Below are positions 10,995 through 21,627 of a stretch of DNA of 64,000 nucleotides, piece after piece. This DNA is from Malania oleifera (lineage: Eukaryota > Streptophyta > Magnoliopsida > Santalales > Ximeniaceae), in the NCBI RefSeq assembly GCF_029873635.1, contig NC_080423.1, positions 97,832,397-97,896,396 of the forward strand, given 5' to 3'. The first letter of the stretch is position 1. Each line of letters begins with the position of its first letter. The notes under the pieces are model-generated. The model saw only the letters and a program-made list of their open reading frames with translations, searched no databases and was not told where the DNA came from. The translations under genes and the position numbers were made by a program.

Positions 10995-12064
10995 ATGACG
11001 GTTTTGAAACTGTCACTATTAGTTACATAAATTCTTTTTAAATAAAATACACTATTAATAACGAATTTAAAAAATCGTCACTAATACTTTATTTTTAGTG
11101 ACAGATTTTCAAAATCGTCAGTAATATTCTTAATTAAATTATTTTTATATTTTATAAATAAAAAAGTTTTAGTGATGGTTCAAATTATCACAAATAACTG
11201 ACTATTAGTGAAAAATTTTCAAAACCGTCACTAATATTCTTAATTGAATTATTTTTATATTTTTTTTTATATAAAAAAACTATTGGTGATGGTTTAGAAC
11301 TAACTATAAGTGGCGAATTTTCAAAACCGTCACTAATATTCTTAATTAAATTATTTTTTTATTTTTTATATAAAAAATTATTAGTGACGGTTCTCTAAAC
11401 TACCACTAATAACTGATTATTAGTGACAAATTTTCAAAACCATCACTAATAGTGTTAATTAAATTATTTTTATATTTTTAAATGAAAAACTATTAGTAAT
11501 GGTTCTTTAAACCGTCACTAATAACTGACTATTAGTGACGAATTTCCAAAACCGTCACTAATAGTGTTAACTAAATTATTTTTATATTTTTTTAAATAAA
11601 AAATATTAGTGACAGTTCTCTAAACCGCCACTAATAACTGACTATTAGTGACAAATTTTTAAAATCGTCACTAATATTCTTAACTAAATTATTTTATATT
11701 TTTTAAATAAAAAACTATTAGTGACGGTACGTTCTCTAAATCGTCACTAATAATTGACTATTAGTGACAAATTTTCAAAATCCTCACTAATATTCTTAAC
11801 TAAATTATTTTTATTTATTAATACAATAATAGTAGTGATGGTTATACTTAATCGTCACTAATAAATTACTTTTAGTGATTGATTCAATTCATCACTAATA
11901 CCCTAGGAAGCGTTGCTAATAATTTCGCGGGATAAGTTCTACACGAAAATTAGTTTCCCGCAATGATTTGAGCAGAAAAATCAGTTTTTAGTGATGAAAG
12001 TATTAGTGACGGATTCAAAACCATCACTAATATTTTCGTCACTAAAAACTAGTTTTTTGTAGTG
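10995..12064. mobile_element. CACTA transposon end with subterminal hairpin array
   Basis: About eight degenerate units of roughly 115 bp alternate ATTAGTGACGGTT and AACCGTCACTAAT around AT-rich spacers. The block ends at 12064 in TTTTTTGTAGTG, the reverse complement of the canonical CACTACAAAAAA terminus. Dense inverted subterminal repeats are where CACTA transposases bind. No transposase gene and no opposite terminus are visible in the adjoining sequence, so this is one end of a truncated element. MULE sequence resumes at 12065. Confidence 0.8.
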
Positions 12065-14109
12065 AAAGAGTTCATGCTTTCTACGTTGAGTTGCACACAA
12101 CGGGCTAAACACAGCTCTCATATGCATTGCACCTAACCATCCATGTTGCTGGGGTGGATTGCACCACCTTAAAGTTGTGTGTTTATGCATGGTGGACACA
12201 CAAAGTGGATGAGATCATCCTTCGTGTCAAAAATCATACATATATTTCCCAAATTTCAAGACCCCATCCCATCGGGTGCCCTTGAAAGAACTTTCAACTT
12301 CATTTCTGATATGACTGGCTTTGACATTGACCATGTACACTAATGGCGGCACGTTGAGTACCCTCCTATGACCGACATGTGTGTTCTGAGGAGGCATCAC
12401 AACTTCTTCATGCTGAACCCCATGATCATTTTGACCACCGGCTTCATCTACCCCCATGTCCGCCTCTTCAAAATCCTATTGTAAATCCTCTTCTTTCTCT
12501 AATTCATGGTCACAGTCCATACCAGGTTGCATTGGCTGGACCGTGTATGCCCCCCTCTCATTCATTACAATTGTAACGACCTGCTTAATAAACTGGTTTT
12601 TTTTTATATACTATGATATTCTACATGCTCTGATGTCATACCGGGATAAACCCAATCATTAACCTAAGCAGCTAGAAACAGAAATCATATAAACATAACC
12701 ATAAACCATTATATACAATACAATACCAGAGTGTTATCATGTTTTACAAAATATACACATATCACTATTTCCAAAATATCCCTAACTATGTTGGGATATA
12801 CAAAAATCCTCCACAATACTCACTTCACTGACAGGGCACTACCGAAGCCCCTCTATCTGCGAGTCTGGTCTGCTCGCTTACCTGGATCACCTGAAAAATG
12901 ATTCAACACTGGGATGAGCCAACACTCAGTAAGACGAAATATACTATTACTAGTGTGTGGCAAATGAGCTACAATATTATGAAAATCTATTTTCATATAA
13001 ACATGTAAAACTGAATATGTAAATACAGTATAAGCAATAAAATACACCACCTTTTTTCATGTTGCTTAACATAACAGTATTGTAGATTTCTATTCACAAT
13101 ACTTCTAGTGTACATAAGTTATTCCCTGTTCTTGTAATACGTATATATGTAATAGTAATTGAAAATGTTCCCTGTGGATAACAGTGTGTCATGATTTAAC
13201 CCCTCATGACAGGGTTGTGCGGCCCATAGGCGAGATTTACCTTGGCTAGCCAACCAAGAATAAATCACTATACTTCATCGGTCTGATCTGCCCACCTTAA
13301 TCCATATCTAATAGGGAGTCTGTCCACGTCAAGGGTCTAGGTGATTGACCTACTACCATGTATTATCTAAATAGGTGGTTGCACTCATAACGTAACATAA
13401 TATCTGTAGCAACGGTATCGTGCTCTGTAACTGCATTGTCTAACAGGGTTTGATCTATATAATGTATTTCTTTATGCAACTATCTGATTTACCATGATTC
13501 TGAAATAATCGTAATAACCATGATGCTGCATAAACTGTATTGTAATTCATACGTCGTAATACTAAGAAATGTATAATCATAGCAGTGAAACTTCATAATC
13601 ATAATATTGATATTCGTATAATCATGGTAGTGAGATTCATAAAATCATGGTACTGAAATATCGTAAAATTAGGATACTGAAATATCGTAAAACATATTTT
13701 CGTACTATATTCATAATCACAAGCCACACAATACTTTAATACATAATTTTCATCATTTAATAAACTATATAATATTTTAAAAATACCTAACATAGCATAT
13801 TTCCCTTACCTGATTACTGGAAAGCCCCTAAATATTCTGGCCTAATCCCCGAAGGATTTCCTAATCGATACCTTGAAACTGAAAATTCTCAGTACTAGAC
13901 TTCAGTATTTCTACGTGTACATCATTTCTTATAACTACCATAAGATCAAATTTGACTTAAAAAGTCTTACCTCAATTTAGGGATGATTTCCTACTTCGTT
14001 TCACCAACGATCCGTCCTAACAACCTTGAAGAGAACTATGCCAGGAATGTCATAGTGGCTTCAAATTTTCGATCCGGCGAGAAACAGGCCCGAAAACGAA
14101 GAGAAAAGT

Positions 14110-14158
<49 letters not shown>

Positions 14159-15240
14159 GTAGAGAGAGAGAGAGAGCAGCGTTGAAAATGGATAAAAATC
14201 CGATTTTTAGCTATTTATAGGGCCAGATTTGTCGATGAAACACGTCACTTCGTCGACGAATCTTTCAGTAAATTCGTTGACGAAACCTTATATTTGTCGA
14301 CGAAATTCAAAGCAGCTCGAACCGTCTTTTGGTATTTTCTCGTTGACGAAACCCTGTGTTCGTCGACAAAGTTTGGCAATTTTCCTGAAATTATAATTAT
14401 CCCTAAAATGCAATGTCGTTGACGAACGCAGAGCGTTCATCGACGAAATCTACGGCCTCCTTCTGTTTCTGTTTCTATTTCTATTTCTCTCCCTCTTAAT
14501 ATTTAAATAGTATTATTTTTCGGGTCACTACAACAATAGATGGAACCGTTTAGAAGTTTAGTACAAACACACCTCTAGTTGAACTTTGGTCATGCCTATA
14601 CTTTGTTGATGGTTGTGGTTCGTGATAATAATTACTTCTCACATTGAATCCTTGCAAAGTAGCCTCCTTACATCAAAGCTCTATTGACAAGAATTTTGGC
14701 TAAAATGATGTACCGGGGATGTCATTTAAATCTAATGCCGCAGTCACCTATGAAAGGTGATCAAATAGTCTGCTCGTCTCACCAGTATCATATTCGTTAT
14801 ATGGTTGAGAATGGATAAATGCTTCCCCCTGCATAGTTGGAGCTCCACCCATACTATTGCTTCAAGGAATGCATTTAACAAAAATCTCAATTACATAAAC
14901 GTCTGGACAAGAACTATGCGAGTCCAATGCAATTAGGACATCTGCATCATTTTTTATTGTGGCATCAATGTACAAAAAATTTCCACCACCCCTTTATTGT
15001 AGATATTTTGATACATGTCAATTTTAACATGTACTCCTTTGGATCAATATCTAATCTTTGATAAATTTCTCATTTCAAACTTTCTAACTTCATCCTTTTT
15101 CGAACTCGAATGACCTTCGTTGGACTTATATGTTGTACTCAATATTGGTCGATCTATGAATAATATCACCATCAATGTATAATAAGACCATAATTTTGTT
15201 AACTAATGAATTTGAAATTATTATGACTTCTCAAAAATAG
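12065..15240 (-). pseudogene. Decayed MULE transposase, inverted copy, split by solo LTR
   Basis: Positions 12065-12571 and 14533-15240 are the reverse complement of about 3900-5095, including the TGCACCTAACCATCCA segment that encodes the MVRCNA motif. The intervening 12572-14532 is a later gypsy solo LTR. Stops and small indels prevent any full-length product, and the catalytic region is missing because a CACTA end abuts at 12064. Together with 3906-5256 it forms the inner part of a very large inverted repeat. Confidence 0.65.
12572..14532 (-). mobile_element. Solo LTR, Ty3/gypsy, with perfect target duplication
   Basis: A 1961-bp block starts TGTAACGACC and ends GGTCACTACA. It is flanked by identical 5-bp duplications ACAAT (12567-12571 and 14533-14537). 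It shares the GATCCGT...GGCCCGAAAACGAAG stretch, a long GA microsatellite (about 14114-14176) and repeated TTCGTCGACGAA-like words (14225-14450) with the other solo LTRs. There is no internal region. Removing it restores a continuous MULE sequence, which confirms the insertion boundaries. Confidence 0.9.
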
Positions 15241-15477
15241 AGTTTATCTGCAAGGTGATGAAGGTGGTTGGAGGTTCAAGGAAGAAGAATGAAATGAAAG
15301 AAGAGAAAGGATGAGTGATGGTGGGGGATGATGATTGAATATATAATGAATCATCCTGACCAAATCGACTTTTGAAAATTTAGTTTTAATCTTTTTATGT
15401 AAAAACTGTGTTTTCAAAAGTCATTTTAAATACTATTGACGTATACATGCATGTTTAATGCACTATTCACATACTCT
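15241..15477 (-). other. MULE transposase 5' flank (inverted copy)
   Basis: Reverse complement of about 3590-3905. No gene. Confidence 0.45.
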
Positions 15478-16340
15478 TTTAGCGTTCCATTCAATCCTTA
15501 TGCCCCCAAGGCCTCTCTCTCCTCTCTCTCATGGCGTGTCCCATCCCCCTTATTATTATTATTATTATTATTCTTTTTTTTTTTAATGCCCAACAGAATC
15601 AAGCCATCTGTTCCCATGGCAAATACTGAATGCAGAGTCCATTTTATATATTATGACAAAAAAGCAACGGACAGTTGACTTAAATTTCACCATCTCCCCG
15701 CACCCACGTTCGCCACGAAAGGCATCATTCGCAATAATATTCTCCAACCCCAACTCCACCTTTAATCATCAACTCCACCTTTAATCATGGTTTTAATGTA
15801 TAATAATAATAATAATAATAAAGTTAACGTTAGGAGTACATTCATATTAAGAAAAATCTTAAATTTATAAATATGGTCAGTATTCAATATATTTTTTATA
15901 AAATAAAACATAAATGTAGTAAATCAAAATGAATAATAGTTAGTTTATTATTAATTGAAGTTGGTCGAGGCCATTACAATTTAAAAGTATTTTTATGTTA
16001 GTAGATTTTATATCTCGATTAGGTTTGATGAGACAACTCCTTATGATCACACATTATATGTGTATTAAGGCGATTTTAGAATTATAGATAAGAATGATTC
16101 GAGTTTCAATTACGTGATGTATCTTTTGTACTGTATTGTACAAAAATATTATTATTATTTTTAAATATTTAAATTTGTTATTTGAATGATCCCTTTAAAT
16201 TTATCTAATCGATACCAAATTACGGAACTACATAATCGGCCCCATAGCGGGCTCCTGATAAATCACGATTTAGTTTTATAGAATTAGACCCAAAATATCT
16301 TATTATTGGAAAATTTTATACCAAAAACAATTGAATATTT
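15478..16340 (-). repeat. MULE-like long terminal repeat, copy D (inverted)
   Basis: Reverse complement of copy A from about 345 to 1070, then jumping to the (TAA)n/GGGATGGGACACG part of copy A near 1955-2045. The landmark GATTTATCAGGAGCC of copy A appears inverted near 16245-16265. Similarity fades at about 16340, about 970 bp upstream of the ribonuclease gene. Confidence 0.65.
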
Positions 16341-17234
16341 CTTAAAAAAAAAAAAGAAGAAAGATAATAAAGTTGTTAGAAATTAACTATTCAATTCATG
16401 TAGGGCAATTACGCATATGTATCTATTTTTGAGCTTCATGTCTCCATGAACCATCAAATATATATTTTAAGATAAAAGACATTAACTTTTCCTGAGCCAA
16501 AAATATATAGTTAGGGTTCAAGACTTTTGGGAACCTCTCCTAAATTTTACCCAAAAAAAAATAAAATACAAATTTCCTCTTTTATTTTAAGAAAGGCAAT
16601 TTTTGACCAATTTTAGGAGAGTATCTGTCATTTTTTTTGTCTTTTTTTTCAAATGGTAGGGAGAGAAATGTTTTTTTCTTGTGTGCTATGTACCTAACTC
16701 AACCTTAAAGAAATTACGCGGAGACCTCTCCCACCACGTATTCCTTGTTTAAAAAGTATCCTTATTCAAGGAATTTATAATTAAGGCTTTTTCCATCTTT
16801 CAAAAACAACTCAGGCCAACATGAACTGAGTACAATTTGAATTGTATTGGTTGTATGAACCAATTGAAACTCTTTGGAAATATCAGAGTAATTTTTTTAT
16901 AATTTTTTTTTTCTTTTTCTTTGAAAATATTTGTTTGCAATTTATTAAACCATCAATATCTTTTATTCTTTTATTAATTTGAAATGCATGGGCCGTGTGA
17001 ACTAACTAAAACTCTTTGGAAATATTAGAATAAGAATTTGAATTGTATTGGTGGTATGAACCAACCGAAACTTTTTATAAATAATTATTTATAATTAAGG
17101 AAATAGGCACACCACTTGGAGGGGGCTGTATAATTTCTTCTCAACCTTCTCCTCATCGCACGTGGCATCAACTCATAAGCACAGACGGTGATGATTAGCC
17201 CAAAAAAAAAAAAAAAACAAAAATTTCAGCTGTG
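16341..17234. other. Upstream region of the T2 ribonuclease gene
   Basis: AT-rich. Contains three diverged copies of a motif with GAATTGTATTGGTTGTATGAACC and AACTCTTTGGAAATAT-like words (about 16838-16892, 16978-17034 and 17035-17085). No gene recognised. It probably contains the distal promoter of the downstream gene. Confidence 0.45.
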
Positions 17235-17243
17235 TATATAATA
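17235..17243 (+). promoter_or_regulatory. TATA box of T2 ribonuclease gene
   Basis: TATATAATA, 71 bp before the ATG, which would give a 5' leader of roughly 40 nt. It is the best-placed TATA-like word before the gene. Confidence 0.6.
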
Positions 17244-17313
17244 GCTCCGGCAAACACGAAATGGGCAGAAACCAGAAACGTAGGCACAAGCTACCTGTAC
17301 ATCTTAACTAAAG

Positions 17314-18039
17314 ATGTTGCCTGCAGTGTGCACTACAGCCTTGGTGACTCTCTTGGTTCTCTCCGCTCCAGTCTCCCACTGCAATGGGGAGAAGCTGATG
17401 AAACTAGCCATTTCCTGGCCGACCTCGCTGTGCAATACCGGCACCAAGTGCAAGAACAGCCCGCCGAACCGGTTCAGCGTTCACGGCCTCTGGCCTCTGT
17501 TCAAGGGCACCTGCGGAGACAACAACGTCGACTGGAACACATTCCCAGAGGCCACCAAAACCAGGATGGGCACAGACTGGGGCAGCTACAGCACCAAGAC
17601 GAACCAGCAGTTCTGGGACCACGAGTGGAGCTCCCACGGCAAGTGCTCCGGGCTGTCCCCCAGCGACTTCTTTCAACAGGGACTCAATCTATTTGACAAG
17701 GTGAATCTGGGTGCGCGGCTGACCGCGCTGGGAAAGTTTCCCCATGGCCAGACGGTGACCAAAAAAGATGATTTTCCGGGAACCATTTCAAGTCTGGCGA
17801 ACAAGAAGCTGGTCATCCTGCTGTGCAACAAAGACAAGGCGGGGAGCGTGGTGCAGCTGTACGAGATCGATATCTGCTTCGACTATGATTCTGCAAACAA
17901 GGACTATGCGGATTGTCCGAAACCAAGCCCCAGCTTGAAGTCTCTGTGCCCCGAAAGCTTCAGGCTGACGAAGGGCGCCAGTATTGCCGCTGCTATTGAA
18001 TCTGCCGTTCCTCTGCTTTTGCCTAGCCAAGCTGAGTGA
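17314..18039 (+). CDS. Secreted T2-family ribonuclease (S-like RNase)
   Basis: 241 residues, complete and without introns. T2 ribonucleases cut single-stranded RNA through a 2',3'-cyclic phosphate in the secretory pathway, vacuole or apoplast. Residues 1-24 look like a signal peptide: a hydrophobic core at about 7-20, with cleavage probably near 21-25. Conserved active-site box I reads FSVHGLWP (54-61, catalytic His57) and box II FWDHEWSSHGKC (100-111, His103, Glu104, His108), so all catalytic residues are present. Eight cysteines remain after the signal, enough for the four disulfides usual in plant members. The C-terminal VQLYEIDICFDYD block is also typical. By hand count the mature chain is near neutral to slightly basic (about 24 Lys/Arg against 21 Asp/Glu). 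The start is the first ATG after the TATA box. The gene is much GC-richer than its surroundings. Plant T2 genes normally have introns, so an intronless copy is unusual. Whether it is an S-RNase or an S-like RNase cannot be decided; no F-box gene is seen nearby. Confidence 0.95.
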   Translation: MLPAVCTTALVTLLVLSAPVSHCNGEKLMKLAISWPTSLCNTGTKCKNSPPNRFSVHGLWPLFKGTCGDNNVDWNTFPEATKTRMGTDWGSYSTKTNQQFWDHEWSSHGKCSGLSPSDFFQQGLNLFDKVNLGARLTALGKFPHGQTVTKKDDFPGTISSLANKKLVILLCNKDKAGSVVQLYEIDICFDYDSANKDYADCPKPSPSLKSLCPESFRLTKGASIAAAIESAVPLLLPSQAE

Positions 18040-18221
18040 CGTGAAGGTGCAGCTGGCAAGAGCTAGCGCTAGCTAGCTATGGGTGACTGCTGCCTTCTCT
18101 TTCTTTCTTTTTCTTTTTTCATATAGTTTTACAGAGATGAAGATGCATGCTAGATATATGACGCACCATGCATATCAGAGTATGTGCTGCATGCATGTAA
18201 ATTAGTAAGACTGCTTTTACT

Positions 18222-18227
18222 AATAAA
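18222..18227 (+). promoter_or_regulatory. Polyadenylation signal of T2 ribonuclease gene
   Basis: AATAAA, 183 nt after the stop codon in an AT-rich 3' region. Plausible near-upstream polyadenylation element. Confidence 0.5.
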
Positions 18228-18302
18228 ATTGCAGTTACCCTTTGTTTTGTTATACTTTCTCTCTTTCTCCCTCGCTCAGTATTTTTTTTTTCTTTGTTCA
18301 TC

Positions 18303-19264
18303 GGAGGCCACAGGGCCTGTATAATAAATATATTCCACGACCCCGAGATATATCTATCATCAATCAGCCTACCTTGATATTGGAAATTGAAACTTGCAAA
18401 ATAAAAGTTTCAAACTCTGCCGTCAGGATATCCCTTAGAACAACTTTGATAAATTTATTTCACAAAAAAAGTTTGTAAAAAAAAAGTACATTTATTGAGA
18501 AATAAATCCCGTAGTGTGGTGCTTCCCTAACAATGTTTGCTTTATATTACTTTAGACTCGGCCTAGCATAAAGAATTTCTACTTTAAGCAAAGAAAATAA
18601 ATAAATATATATATATATTTTTTTTTTCATTGTACATATTTTATTCTATATCAATCAAATAATACTAAAAATAGAAATTTATATATATAATTAACAATAA
18701 AAAATAAAGATTAATTATGTGGGAATGGAGTGTCATGCACTATCATATAAAAGAGGTTGGTGTATTGCTCCCGTGTGTATTCTCTGCAAATCTAATGAAG
18801 AACCTTCTGCATTGCTTTTTAGCAAGGTTATCTATATCTATATATATATCTTTTCCATTACTTCACCTTATAATGTTTGAAACTCAACATGCAAAATAAA
18901 AATTTTGAACTATGCCCATTAGGAACATTCTTAAAAGAACCTTTTGGATGAATTTATTATTTTTTTAAGCGATACCTTTTTTATGAAGAAAAAAGTACAT
19001 TTATTGAGAAAAAAATCCCATAGTCAATGATGTGCTTGTTGGATAATATTTTCTATTTGGAGAAAAGCAAATTTAAAAAATAAAAATAAATTTACTTTTT
19101 CGTTGTACCTAATCTTTTAGTCTGCCTTCAAGAGACACTTGAGAAGTTTAGGCCCTTTTGTGTTTCATTTATTTATTTATTTATAGAAAATTTTCGAAAT
19201 TCCTGAAAAAAATTCAAATAAATCTTTAAAAATGGAAATAGTGGAAATAATATTTAGAAGGAAA
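18303..19264. other. Spacer with diverged direct repeat
   Basis: Two diverged copies of about 200 bp (roughly 18360-18560 and 18840-19060) share a TGCAAAATAAAA word, an AGTACATTTATTGAGAAA word and the order of the blocks between them. No gene found. A short TCTGCCTTCAAGAGAC word at 19121 repeats the LINE sequence at 19277. Confidence 0.5.
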
Positions 19265-19811
19265 ATTAATTTAATCTGCCTTCAAGAGACAAAATGGGCA
19301 GGAGAGAAAGTCAGGAAAATTGAAAAATTAGGATTCAAAATTTGGTACACTAACAAAGAGAAGCATAAAAACTAGGCAGGTATTATTGTAAATAGAAACC
19401 TAAAAGATAATGTAATAGATGTTAAAAGAATAGGGAATAAGATCATTACAATCAAGTTAGTTTTAGGCCTAGAGATAGTGAACGTCATTAGTGCATATGT
19501 TCTCCAAATAAGTTAGTAGAAAATCTGAAAAAATAATTTTAGAAATATATGAATAGTATTTTACATGAGATTTCGATGTCTGATCGAAAAGACATTCATA
19601 GGAGTTGATTTGAATGGTCACATTAGGAAGGATAATATAGGTATAAGAGGATATATGCATGGAGGTCATAAATATGGAGATAAAAATGAGTCCGGTGACA
19701 CAATCTTAGATTTTGCCATGTCTTACGACTTGATTATATTGAATACTTGCTTTATAAAAAGAGAAGAATACTTAATAAATTTCAAGAGGGGTGTTGACTT
19801 TTTAAATCCTA
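19265..19811 (+). pseudogene. RTE-type LINE endonuclease remnant
   Basis: Broken frames encode an APE-like endonuclease of a plant RTE/LINE. LICLQETKWAGEKVRKI (from about 19271) holds the QETKW catalytic motif. GVDLNGHIRKD (about 19600) matches the DxNGH-type motif, and GDTILDFAMSYDLIILNT (about 19695) and KREEYLINFKRG follow. Several stops and a frameshift are present, and no RT follows. It covers a different part of the element from the 7.0-8.2 kb fragment and is a separate truncated insertion. Confidence 0.8.
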
Positions 19812-20384
19812 TCTCGTTTTGATAATGAAAAAACATAACATCTCATTTGTGCGTTAAGTATTTTAAACAAGTTTAAGTTTCAGAAAGCATGGATGACCGA
19901 TACAAAATGGAAGCCATGTATCGAGCATATCTTGGCGCATTCCATGAATATGTGAAGAGTAAAGCTTAAATACATTATATTTTTTCAGTTGTATTGTTTT
20001 TAGGTTTCAATTGTGCATAAATGATCTTTTGATTTGAATTGAAGCTCTACGTACCTGATCTTAGATTGACCATAGGAACTCTAATCTTGTATGAAAAACC
20101 TTTAATTTAAAATGTTTAACTTATACAAAAAGGTTTGAAATGGTTTTGAAATCAAAGTTGGCCAAAAACTTATTTTTATTAAGAGGCCATTCGACCGGAT
20201 CATATGTCCAGTTGATCGGTGTTCAAACAAAGATAATCTGGCAGACCGAATCATAGGCCCAACCGACTAAACTGCACTAAAAGGGAAATCGCCCTTTGGC
20301 CGGTCGACCGAACCTTGGGTCAGTCAACCGGAGCTCTTGGGTCAAAGCCTTTTTAAGCTCCAAACGATCATAAAATTTGAAATA

Positions 20385-20442
<58 letters not shown>

Positions 20443-20507
20443 CAACGGCCATGAAACGGTCATATTTCAAATTTTCCTATAAATACCAAACCATTTCACT
20501 TGGAGAA
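19812..20507 (+). mobile_element. SIRE-like copia LTR fragment
   Basis: Begins with a TTTTGATAATGAAAAAACATAA word like the start of SIRE LTRs. It carries GGTCGACCGAACC-type motifs (20190-20330), a long (ATT)n microsatellite (about 20386-20440) and a CCTATAAATACC TATA-like word at about 20476. Truncated by the next LTR at 20508. Boundaries are approximate. Confidence 0.55.
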
Positions 20508-21627
20508 TGTTAGAGAAATATTGATCCTATAGGTCATACTCGGTTTTGATAATAACAAATACTCAAGTATTTGATGATCTTCAAGTTTGTGTGTAGGATC
20601 ATACTAACTGGATCATATTGATGACATGCAGTAATTTGAAGAAATATGAAGACCCTGACATATTTATTATTTGTTTTAATATATTTTGGGTCTGTAATAA
20701 TTTCATTTCAAATGGATCTATAATAATCACTACATATCATGCATGTAGGATCTCTAAGCTCAGAAATGTCATAAGCAGACCATAAGTTAATCAAATGACT
20801 TTAGGGCTAACTGTCAACCAACGCCAAATTTTTAGACGTACTTAAAAAAGCCTTAGAAAGACCCTAGGTCCCAACACTTGCACTTAGGAATGTTCCCATT
20901 ATCACATCTATTATTTGGGGAGTCTTATGTTTTGAAATTGGACTTTAAATGCAAAATCATATGACTTCGGGCGACCGATCCTGACAATGTATTTTGCCTC
21001 AGTCGACCGAAAAGCTAACCGGTCAAAATGTTGACTTGGGTTTGGGTGACCGAACTCGAAAGGACCGTAGGGTCCTCGGTCAACCGAGTCAGTACTATGT
21101 ACTTTTTCATCGTCCCTGTGCACCCGAACCTATAGGTCATTTTACGCTCGGGCGACCGAATTGACATGTTTGGGCTACCAAACTTAGGGATAGGCGATTG
21201 AATCATAGACCTTTTGTAAATTGCCTTATTTAGCCACCCGAACATTCTTTCGAGCTACCGAACAATGAAAATGTGTGTTTTTAGTTGTGTCAGTTTGGGC
21301 GACCGGACCATAAGTTCGGTTGATCAAAACTCTCGAGTTGGTGAATTTTTACCTGAGAAAATTAAGGGAAATTGTAAGATTAATTTTAAAAGGACAAGTG
21401 TGTCCCACTTTTATATTTTCCCTTCCTCTATATATATCCATTCATTTAGAAAAATTAAGCATGGATTACTAAATAAGATTAAGCTAAAATTCTCTCTATT
21501 TTTCAAAACCCTATTTTGCTTATACTACTCCCATACACTTTCCCAATTCGATTTTCTTGATTAAACCAAGTTTAGTGAGAGTGCCTTGAGTGCTAGAGAT
21601 CCATCATATATTACTTAAGACTCTCAT

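Noticed and set aside
17232-17696. 154-codon frame overlapping the ribonuclease start
   Set aside because: Out of frame with the conserved T2 motifs; it begins just before the TATA box and has no family features.
17404-18030. Long antisense frames opposite the ribonuclease gene (17404-17676, 17788-18030)
   Set aside because: Shadow frames caused by the high GC of the real gene; no motifs or signal peptide.
17314-18039. Calling the gene an S-locus S-RNase
   Set aside because: No intron in the hypervariable region, no F-box genes in the window, and charge only slightly basic. The sequence cannot decide.
7041-19811. One RTE LINE split into RT (7 kb) and endonuclease (19 kb) parts
   Set aside because: Both are on the + strand, but the RT piece lies before the endonuclease piece, opposite to RTE order, and unrelated elements and a gene lie between.
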